Assembly (NCBI GenBank): GCA_963789565.1
Contig: CAWBKX010000002.1
Span: 2,480,001 to 2,544,000 of the forward strand
From: CALAGB01 sp963789565
GTDB taxonomy: Bacteria > Chloroflexota > Chloroflexia > Thermomicrobiales > Thermomicrobiaceae
Length of the DNA: 64,000 nucleotides
Direction: 5' to 3'
The notes under the pieces were generated by a model. The model saw only the letters and a list, made by a program, of their open reading frames with translations. It made no database searches and had not been told where the DNA came from. The position numbers were made by a program, and so were the translations under genes. Shown here piece by piece: positions 1-6,693 of this stretch; positions within the stretch are counted from its first letter, which is position 1, and each line of letters begins with the position of its first letter.

Positions 1-373
1 GTTGATGTCGATGGACGTGTCGCTCAACGCGTTGGAGAAGCTCCCGAAAGCGATGAATGTCGATGAAGCAATCCGCATCTCGAACGAGCTGGAGCGAATC
101 TCGTGAGGAGAGAAAGACCGGCTCGACCAGGTCACGGTCCTTGATCGACCGGCGCAGGCTCCAGAGCGCCTGGTTCAGGTTGTGGCGGGCGACCGACTCT
201 TCCTGATCCGGCCAGAGCAGTCCCGCCAACACCTCGCGCCGCTGCGGACTGTCTGATTCGGTCGCCAGATAGGCCAGTAACGCCTGCACTTTGTCATAGG
301 CGAATCGAACGGCCAGATCATCGCCGAGTGTGCACGTAATTGGTCAAAAGAGTGAGATAGCGAGATGTGGCAT
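1..373 (-). pseudogene. SARP/BTAD-type transcriptional activator, 5' end, interrupted by in-frame TGA
   Basis: The minus strand encodes the N-terminal winged-helix region of a SARP/BTAD-type regulator and runs off the left edge. Downstream of residue 10 the frame is open to base 1 and shows family hallmarks: YDKVQALLAYLA, then REVLAGLLWPD, then ARHNLNQALWSLRR. The natural start is ATG at 373-371, giving MPHLAISLF, but the next codon (346-344) is TGA. The family normally has Gly here (LLGP-type motif), so one GGA-to-TGA change explains it. The reading frame is otherwise intact on both sides, and no good downstream start with a ribosome binding site is visible. It could be a recent pseudogene, a sequencing error, or a gene started elsewhere. 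The C-terminal half is outside the window. Confidence 0.7.
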
Positions 374-581
374 CGCGGTCCCAAATCGTGGGCAAGGTCG
401 AAACGTCGGTTCAGAGGCAATTCTAGGATTGCACGTCAATTCCGACGCCGCAACCGCCATTTTGACGCTCATTTGACTGGGCATTGACTCGACTTCGCTA
501 ATCTCGACTCATCAACGTTCGACTGCCGGATCTCCCGATAGGTCCGCGTATTCAACAGGCAGGGATTGGAAAGGGGGCGTC

Positions 582-800
582 ATGCAACAGACCTGCTTCT
601 GTGGCTGGACCGGTCAAATTGAAGAGCTGCAGGTGGTCAGCGTTGGGTTCGACGAATACGCACTGCAGTGCCCGCGCTGCGGTCGGCATGACCGCTTGGA
701 GTGGCTCTCGGAACCGCTGCGCAAGGCCGTGTTCCGATTTGCCGCGGAACGGGATGATCATGCGCGAATTGGCTCGAAGTCGCTGCTTGCACGTCGCTAG
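582..800 (+). CDS. Small zinc-ribbon-like protein, unknown function
   Basis: A 72-residue protein starting at ATG 582, preceded by a G-rich ribosome binding site (GGGGGCGTC). It has a CxC pair at residues 5 and 7 and a CPRC pair at 30 and 33, the spacing of a small metal-binding zinc ribbon. The region after residue 40 is charged, with no membrane segment. I do not recognise a specific family. It stands alone between the divergent regulator fragment and the tautomerase gene. The four cysteines and the ribosome binding site argue that it is a real gene; RNA or protein binding would be a guess. Confidence 0.6.
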   Translation: MQQTCFCGWTGQIEELQVVSVGFDEYALQCPRCGRHDRLEWLSEPLRKAVFRFAAERDDHARIGSKSLLARR

Positions 801-909
801 GTGAGCCAGTCAGCCTGTCGACGTGTGAACGACGAACCATGTGAACCCGGCCAACCAGAGTGTGTGAACCTGATTGCCCGTGCAGAGACGAGAAGAAAGG
901 ACAACCGCA

Positions 910-1152
910 ATGCCATTCGTTTCAATCAAAGTGATCGAAGGGGTTTTCACCGACGAGCAGAAGCAGCAGATGATCGACCGCGTGACCGATGCGATGCTTT
1001 CGGTTGAGGGCGAGAACATGCGGCCGGTGACCTGGGTCGTCATCGACGACAACGTCAAGAGCGGCGACTGGGGCATCGGCGGCCAGGGCGTGACGGCCGA
1101 CGCGGTGCACGCCATCCAGCAGGGAAAGGTCAAAGCTCCTACTGTTGGTTAA
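910..1152 (+). CDS. 4-oxalocrotonate tautomerase family protein
   Basis: An 80-residue protein beginning MPFVSIKVIEG. Removal of Met exposes Pro1, the catalytic base of this superfamily, which interconverts keto and enol forms of small 2-oxo acids. Start 910 is chosen over an upstream in-frame ATG (874) because it places Pro at position 2 and follows a GAAAGG ribosome binding site. The C-terminal part contains a Gly-rich turn (WGIGGQG) common in this family. It is cytoplasmic and probably oligomeric by family precedent. Its substrate cannot be read from the sequence; nearby genes (hydroxyproline dehydratase-like, MBL hydrolase) lie on the other strand, so a shared pathway is only a guess. Confidence 0.85.
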   Translation: MPFVSIKVIEGVFTDEQKQQMIDRVTDAMLSVEGENMRPVTWVVIDDNVKSGDWGIGGQGVTADAVHAIQQGKVKAPTVG

Positions 1153-1215
1153 GCCGACCACTTAGCGCTTTCGAACCAGGATCCGCGTTCCAGCCGGGTG
1201 AACGCGGATCCTCTC

Positions 1216-2262
1216 TTATCGCAGCAGAAAGCCCGCGCCCAGAGGATCGCGAGGATCGAGGCGGTATTCGGCTCGACCAGTGATAAAGCCAGTGCCGCTC
1301 ACTTCGGGGATGACGGCTGGCGTGTCACCAACATTGGTCGTATCCACCACGCGGCCACTGAAGACGCTTTGCGCTCCCAGGATGCTCTCGATGGCGATCG
1401 ATACGCTGTTCCCGATCTCGCCCTTTGCGTGGTGGATCGCCAGGCGCGCCGATACGCCGGTGCCGGTCGGGGAGCGATCGACTTCGGCGTTGGCGAAGAC
1501 GCAGATGTTGCGGCTGTGGTGGGCTGGATCCTCCGGCGGGCCGGTCAATATCGTTCCGTAGAGGAAGCCGAGGTCGGGATCGTCCGGATGGGTCAAGCGC
1601 ACCACCTCGTTCACGGCATGCTTGACCGCTTCACCAGCCTCGACCAGCGCGGCGGTCTGCCCCGGGACGACCTCAAGTCCCAGTCGCTCAGCTGGCAGAA
1701 CGGCGTAGAAGGCGCCGCCAAAGGCGATGTCGGTCAGCACGCGTCCGAAACCTGGTACGTCGATCTCGACATCACGCGCAGCGAGAAAGGAGGGGACGTT
1801 CAGAAATGAGACCCGCTCCACACGACCGCGCTCGTCGAGGTGTGCCGTGGCTCGCACCAATCCAGCGGGAGTGTCGAGGTTGACGGGTGCCTCCGGCTCG
1901 CTCGCCGGAAGCGTGCCTGTCTCGAACAGCGCCGAGACCAGCGCGATGACGCCGTGGCCGCACATGGTGCTGTAGCCCTCGTTGTGCAGAAAGAGGACGC
2001 CGAGATCCGCCTCGTCACTGACCGGTGGCGTCAGGATGCAGCCATACATATCGTAGTGGCCACGCGGCTCCCACATCAGGGCACGGCGGACGTGGTCAAG
2101 GTTCTCGCGCAGGTAGCGTCGTCGTGCCAGGATCGAATCGCCCGGCAGTTCCGGCAATCCGCCCGTCACGATGCGCAAAGGCTCACCGGCCGCGTGCGCC
2201 TCAACAGTGGTGATCGTCATCACGTCATCGGAGGCGGCCGGCCATCCCCATTCGAGTTGCAT
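1216..2262 (-). CDS. Proline racemase superfamily, probable trans-3-hydroxy-L-proline dehydratase
   Basis: A 348-residue member of the proline racemase/hydroxyproline epimerase fold. The first catalytic Cys is present in MCGHG (Cys101). In the second motif, DRSPTGTG, the usual second Cys is Thr (Thr266). In characterised families Cys/Cys pairs are racemases or epimerases, whereas Cys/Thr marks trans-3-hydroxy-L-proline dehydratases, which form pyrroline-2-carboxylate. Start 2262 is supported by a GCGGGGG ribosome binding site in the 11-base gap after the upstream gene; Met15 is a weaker alternative. It is probably co-transcribed with the MBL-fold gene just upstream. The dehydratase call rests on the single-residue rule and the overall fold. 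Confidence 0.85.
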   Translation of the reverse strand: MQLEWGWPAASDDVMTITTVEAHAAGEPLRIVTGGLPELPGDSILARRRYLRENLDHVRRALMWEPRGHYDMYGCILTPPVSDEADLGVLFLHNEGYSTMCGHGVIALVSALFETGTLPASEPEAPVNLDTPAGLVRATAHLDERGRVERVSFLNVPSFLAARDVEIDVPGFGRVLTDIAFGGAFYAVLPAERLGLEVVPGQTAALVEAGEAVKHAVNEVVRLTHPDDPDLGFLYGTILTGPPEDPAHHSRNICVFANAEVDRSPTGTGVSARLAIHHAKGEIGNSVSIAIESILGAQSVFSGRVVDTTNVGDTPAVIPEVSGTGFITGRAEYRLDPRDPLGAGFLLR

Positions 2263-2273
2263 GTATGCCCCCG

Positions 2274-3140
2274 CTACAAGCGTACCCAGCGGACCTGATC
2301 GCCCTGCTGTTCGATGCGCCCCCAGGCCGGGAACGGTTCGTGGGAGTAGACACAGATCGCGCCTGTCGGTAGTGCTTCGTCGATGACGCGACGTCGGGAG
2401 GCGACCATGGCATCAATGTCGCGGCCGGGCGACGACCAGTCCAGGTTGACGACCTCAGCTTCATGATGAAAGAGATCTCCCAGGTAGAAGAAGCGCTCTC
2501 CGTTCGAATCGATCCGCACGACGCTGTGGCCTTTGCTCTCGCCCGGTGTCGGGATCATGGTCACGCCGGGGACGATCTCTCGCTCGCCGTCGACCAGTTC
2601 GAGTAGCCCGGCATGTTCAACCGCGCCGAGGTAGCGATTGATCTCTGATGCTGGGTTGGAGCGCTGTGGATTCTCGTCCCAATCTGCCCTGCCAATAAAG
2701 TGGCGGGCGTTCGGAAAGCGCGGCACCATCTGGCCGTCCCGCTCGATGGCCAGCCCGGCCACGTGATCACCGTGCCCGTGCGTGATCAGCACGTGGGTGA
2801 TCTGCTCGGGTTCGATCTTCAAGCTCTCGAGTGCCGGCAAGAGCCCTGGTGTGCGCGTGACCTCGCCGAAGCGACGGGCGAATTCATCCTGCCAGGCCGA
2901 TCCCGGAATGTCGCAGCCCGGGTCTATCAGAATCGAGGCGTCGCCGAGCGTCACATGCGCGAGATTGAGGCCGAGTTTTATCGCCCCCCTCTCGTCAGCT
3001 TCAGGCATTGCCGCGCGCCACTCCGCTTCTGGTACTGGGAACTCGGGGGCATACATCAGCGTCCCTTCGGAGATAACCGTCACCACTGCATTGCCTACCC
3101 GGCGTTGCGAGACGTAATCCGAAACGGACATCGCGGTCAT
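2274..3140 (-). CDS. Metallo-beta-lactamase fold hydrolase
   Basis: A 288-residue cytoplasmic MBL-fold protein. The metal-binding motif HGHGDH lies at residues 121-126, followed by the downstream motifs expected of the fold (TPGESKGHS, LGDLFHHEA and a C-terminal YSHEP). Such proteins are usually lactonases, N-acyl hydrolases or other two-metal hydrolases; the substrate is not readable. ATG 3140 is chosen because GGGAGGT sits seven bases upstream; the frame is open further but the extra residues look non-coding. It lies 11 bases upstream of the hydroxyproline dehydratase-like gene on the same strand, so the two are probably one transcript and may act in one catabolic route. Confidence 0.85.
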   Translation of the reverse strand: MTAMSVSDYVSQRRVGNAVVTVISEGTLMYAPEFPVPEAEWRAAMPEADERGAIKLGLNLAHVTLGDASILIDPGCDIPGSAWQDEFARRFGEVTRTPGLLPALESLKIEPEQITHVLITHGHGDHVAGLAIERDGQMVPRFPNARHFIGRADWDENPQRSNPASEINRYLGAVEHAGLLELVDGEREIVPGVTMIPTPGESKGHSVVRIDSNGERFFYLGDLFHHEAEVVNLDWSSPGRDIDAMVASRRRVIDEALPTGAICVYSHEPFPAWGRIEQQGDQVRWVRL

Positions 3141-3227
3141 CAGCCACCTCCCAGCGTCGCGTGATCCTCGTATCCCAATTTCGTGAGAGTAGTGACGACA
3201 GAACGGCATGTCAATGTCGATCGAGGG

Positions 3228-3536
3228 TCAACGCGACTGCGAAGGCTGCTCCAGCATCACCTCGAATGTCTCCCGAACCGCTGGGCCGTCGAGGAAGCGG
3301 TTGACCCGCACGAGATGCGACGTGAGCAATCCGCTGCACTCGTTCTCTTCCAGGTCACTCGCGGTCTCCCAGAAGGTCACCAGCATGCCATTGCCGGTCG
3401 ACTGATCGACGAGACCCCAGCCTCCACGATAGCCGGGCTGCCGAGAAACAGACGGAAGGATGACGTCGCGCACCTCGTGCTCGAGTTGTTCCAGACAGCC
3501 CCTCTTGATTTTCGCGCTCAGGACACGGGCATGCAT
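3228..3536 (-). CDS. ABM-like (antibiotic biosynthesis monooxygenase fold) small protein
   Basis: A 102-residue protein starting MHARVLSAKIK with an excellent ribosome binding site (GGAAGGAG, seven bases before ATG 3536). The pattern of an N-terminal beta strand, a helix with EHEVRDVILP, GYRGGWGLVD, then a strand with VTFWET and a helix starting SDLEENE resembles the dimeric alpha-beta ABM/heme-oxygenase-like fold. Activity cannot be predicted, since many such proteins have no known substrate. It begins 31 bases after glgX on the same strand and may be transcribed with it. Confidence 0.65.
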   Translation of the reverse strand: MHARVLSAKIKRGCLEQLEHEVRDVILPSVSRQPGYRGGWGLVDQSTGNGMLVTFWETASDLEENECSGLLTSHLVRVNRFLDGPAVRETFEVMLEQPSQSR

Positions 3537-3567
3537 GATCGGACTCCTTCCGCGCGACCGGTGCACA

Positions 3568-5682
3568 TTACGCTGCCGGATCTTCCCCACTTGGCGACCA
3601 GCGCAGCAGCATCAACGACCGTCCACACAGCTCCACCACACGCGGCGGCGCTCGTCCGGTTCGCGAGTCGTTGTCGGTACAGACGAGGATCTCCCACCCT
3701 CCCGCTCTGTCCGGCGTGGGAACCGTGAAGAGCACGCTGCGGTCGAAAGCGTTGAAGAGGAGGAGCAGGTGTTCGCCCTCGCCGGATTCGTCGGCGATCA
3801 GCATTCCCAGGCTGCGTACCCAGGAGGTGAACCAATCGTCACCCGTCATCTCATTGCCGTCTGAGCGCAGCCAGGTGATGTCCTTCAGCCCGGTCTGGGC
3901 CGAGGGTGTCCCGCGAAAAAACCGACGGCGTCGCAGGCTCGGATAACGTTGCCGGATCGCGATGACGCGTCGACTGAACTCGAGGAAAGCACTCCTGCGT
4001 TCATCGAGATCCCAGTCGTACCAGCTGACTTCGTTGTCCTGGTTGTAGGCGTTGTTGTTGCCGTGCTGCGTGCGGCCGATCTCATCGCCGCCGCAAATCA
4101 TGGGCACGCCTTGTGAGAAGAGGAGCGTCGCGAACGCGTTGCGTTTTTCGCGCTCTCGTAGGGCGATGATTTGTTCGTCGTCGGTCGGCCCCTCGATCCC
4201 GCAATTCCAGGAGATGTTGTCCTCCGTGCCGTCGGCATTTCGCTCGCCGTTGGCCTCGTTGTGCTTGTCGTTGTAGCTGAACAGATCTTCCAGCGTGAAA
4301 CCGTCATGCGCCGTGACGAAGTTGATGCTGGCCAGCGGGCTGCGCCCATTGCCGCCGTAGAGGTCGCTGCTCCCAGTCAGGCGATACGCCAGGTCGTCGA
4401 CGTAACTCTCGTCGCCACGCCAGAAGCGACGCACAACGTCGCGGTAGCGGCCGTTCCATTCACTCCAAAGAACCGGGAAGTTGCCGACCTGATAACCGCC
4501 TTCACCAAGGTCCCACGGTTCGGCGATCAGCTTGACCTCCGACAGGACAGGATCTTGATGGATGATGTCGAAGAAGGCAGAGAGCTGATCGACGTCGTGC
4601 AGCTCGCGGGCGAGGGTTGCCGCCAGGTCGAAACGGAAACCATCGACGTGCATCTCCAGCACCCAGTAGCGCAGGCTGTCCATGATCAGTTTCAAGACCT
4701 GTGGATGGCGTACGTTGAGACTGTTACCGGTGCCGGTGTAGTCGACGTAATAACGTTCATGCCCCGGAGCCAGCCGATAGTAGACACGATTGTCGATGCC
4801 GCGCAGGCTGAGCGTCGGGCCAAACTCATTCTCCTCGCAGGAGTGGTTGTAGACGACGTCCAGAATGACCTCGATCCCAGCACGATGCAGTGCTTTGACC
4901 ATCTCTTTGAACTCGGTCACCTGGCCGCCGCTGTCGCCGCGGCTGGAGAAGCGTGCGTCGGGGGAGAAGTAATTCAGCGTGCTGTAGCCCCAGTAGTTGC
5001 GCAATCCGTGGGTGATCAGCGCGTGGTTGTCGAGCGCGTCATGCACCGGCAAGAGCTCGACGGCCGTGACGCCCAGATGGTTCAGATACCCGAGCGATTC
5101 AGGATGGGCCAGTCCGGAATAGGTGCCGCGAAGCTCAGGCGGAATGCGCGTGTTGCGCTGGCTGAAGCCTTTGACGTGCGTCTCATAGATGATGCTGTGC
5201 TGCAGCGGAGTGTGGAGCAGCGCATCCCCTTCCCAATCGAAGCTCGGGTCGATCACCACGCCCTTGGGCACGCCCCAGGCGTCGTCCTGCTCATCAAAGG
5301 AGAGATCGAGCTCTCCGTGCGCGTAGCCGTAGACCGGCGCGCTCCAATCGACCTTCCCGGCGATGGCTCGGGCGTAGGGGTCAACCAGCAGCTTGTTTGC
5401 GTTGAAGCGGTGTCCAGCGGAAGGGTCGTACGAGCCATGCACGCGGAATCCATAGCGTTGACCGGGCGCCAGCGACTCCACGTATCCCGCCCACAAGTGA
5501 CGGCCAATCGATTCCAACGGCACGCGTTGCTCGTTGCTGGAGGCTGAGTCGTCGAAGAGGCAGACCTCGACCTGCGTGGCGCCCTCCGAGTAGATCGCGA
5601 AGCTGACGCCTTCACCGTCCCACACCGCACCGAGTGGGAAGGACCTTTCTATCGACGATTCTTCTGTGATTGTTCCGGCCAT
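3568..5682 (-). CDS. glgX: Glycogen debranching enzyme GlgX (isoamylase-type, GH13)
   Basis: A 704-residue GH13 enzyme that hydrolyses alpha-1,6 branches in glycogen. The N-terminal CBM48-like region (residues 15-130, including LLVDPYARAI) precedes the catalytic barrel. The conserved regions are all visible: DVVYNH (275-280), DGFRFD with nucleophile Asp352, AEPWD with acid/base Glu388, and TAHDGF with Asp460. Length and architecture match GlgX/TreX. Start 5682 has an AGGGGTGA ribosome binding site. It is divergent from the ABC transporter genes across a 230-base gap. No other glycogen genes are in the window. Confidence 0.97.
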   Translation of the reverse strand: MAGTITEESSIERSFPLGAVWDGEGVSFAIYSEGATQVEVCLFDDSASSNEQRVPLESIGRHLWAGYVESLAPGQRYGFRVHGSYDPSAGHRFNANKLLVDPYARAIAGKVDWSAPVYGYAHGELDLSFDEQDDAWGVPKGVVIDPSFDWEGDALLHTPLQHSIIYETHVKGFSQRNTRIPPELRGTYSGLAHPESLGYLNHLGVTAVELLPVHDALDNHALITHGLRNYWGYSTLNYFSPDARFSSRGDSGGQVTEFKEMVKALHRAGIEVILDVVYNHSCEENEFGPTLSLRGIDNRVYYRLAPGHERYYVDYTGTGNSLNVRHPQVLKLIMDSLRYWVLEMHVDGFRFDLAATLARELHDVDQLSAFFDIIHQDPVLSEVKLIAEPWDLGEGGYQVGNFPVLWSEWNGRYRDVVRRFWRGDESYVDDLAYRLTGSSDLYGGNGRSPLASINFVTAHDGFTLEDLFSYNDKHNEANGERNADGTEDNISWNCGIEGPTDDEQIIALREREKRNAFATLLFSQGVPMICGGDEIGRTQHGNNNAYNQDNEVSWYDWDLDERRSAFLEFSRRVIAIRQRYPSLRRRRFFRGTPSAQTGLKDITWLRSDGNEMTGDDWFTSWVRSLGMLIADESGEGEHLLLLFNAFDRSVLFTVPTPDRAGGWEILVCTDNDSRTGRAPPRVVELCGRSLMLLRWSPSGEDPAA

Positions 5683-5910
5683 GGCTCACCCCTGGCTAAG
5701 CGCTGCACTCGCCGCTCCACCATTGTGAGCTCTACAACGTTGCAGCGTCGATATCTTCTGAGTGTGAGATGCAACGAAACTGTAGCGGCTTTCGATCTCT
5801 TTACGCGTGCCTGCCACACATGGCGGCGTAATCTGAGCCCAAAGGCCCGCGGAATCGCGCTCGTCTTGCTAAGGGTGCGGCGCGTGTTGCCCAGAATTGA
5901 GGTCGAAGCC

Positions 5911-6657
5911 ATGGAATTGATGACGAGCGCGGTGCTCGAACACCCCGGAACCATCACCCCTCCGCTGGAGACCGAGCGCAACCCACCCATCATTCAGGCG
6001 ATTGGGGTGACGAAGACGTATGACACCGGCAAGATCAGGGTCCCCGCCTTACGCGGCGTCGATTTTGACGTCTATCGCGGTGAGATGGTCGCCGTCATGG
6101 GGCCGTCCGGCTCCGGCAAGACGACCTTGCTCAATTGTCTCTCCGGGCTCGACACCATCGACGCGGGTACCATCCTCATCGACGGCCACGACCTTTCACA
6201 TCTTTCCGATTTTGACCGGACCGATTTTCGCGCCAAGCACATGGGATTCATTTTCCAGTTTTACAACCTGCTCCCCGTGTTGACTGCCGTGGAAAACGTC
6301 GAGCTTCCGTTACTGGTCGCCGGAGTCAGCATGAAGGAGGCGCGAACGCGCGCCCTCGAGATGGTTCATGCGGTCGATCTGAGCGGTTGGGAGGGGCATC
6401 GCCCCGCCGAGCTCTCGGGTGGCCAGCGACAACGCGTGACAATCGCCCGAGCACTGGCGAACAACCCGGCCATCGTCTGGGGAGACGAGCCGACCGGCGA
6501 TCTCGACACGCACACAGCCGACGACGTCATGAATTTGATGCGCGATCTCAACCTGCGGAACCACCAGACCTTCGTGCTGGTGACGCACGATCCACGCATC
6601 GGCGCCATGTGCGACCGGATCATCGAGATGCAAGACGGACGCATCATCACCGCGTAG
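5911..6657 (+). CDS. ABC transporter ATP-binding protein (MacB/LolD type)
   Basis: A 248-residue ATPase with Walker A GPSGSGKT (64-71), Q-loop FQFYNLLP, signature LSGGQ (168-172) and Walker B AIVWGDEPTGDLD starting at residue 187. This is the MacB/LolD subfamily, which powers FtsX-type permeases rather than classical importers. The start is set at ATG 5911 with GAGG upstream; the open frame extends to 5725 but that part looks non-coding. The partner permease begins 36 bases downstream, so the two form a transport operon. Substrate is unknown; family members export lipids, peptides or macrolides or act in envelope stress responses. Confidence 0.95.
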   Translation: MELMTSAVLEHPGTITPPLETERNPPIIQAIGVTKTYDTGKIRVPALRGVDFDVYRGEMVAVMGPSGSGKTTLLNCLSGLDTIDAGTILIDGHDLSHLSDFDRTDFRAKHMGFIFQFYNLLPVLTAVENVELPLLVAGVSMKEARTRALEMVHAVDLSGWEGHRPAELSGGQRQRVTIARALANNPAIVWGDEPTGDLDTHTADDVMNLMRDLNLRNHQTFVLVTHDPRIGAMCDRIIEMQDGRIITA

Positions 6658-6693
6658 CTCTGCTCGACGAAGTCGAGCGAACAGGATAGGTCG

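Noticed and set aside
344..346. Selenocysteine or codon reassignment as explanation of the in-frame TGA
   Set aside because: The expected residue is Gly, no hairpin downstream was recognised, and TGA is used as an ordinary stop throughout the window.
1198..1809. Long open frame opposite the proline racemase-family gene
   Set aside because: It lies antisense to a gene with clear family motifs and shows no recognisable domain or ribosome binding site.
4171..5547. A 458-codon open frame antisense to glgX
   Set aside because: glgX carries all GH13 catalytic motifs over the same bases; the opposite frame is a by-product of high GC codon use.
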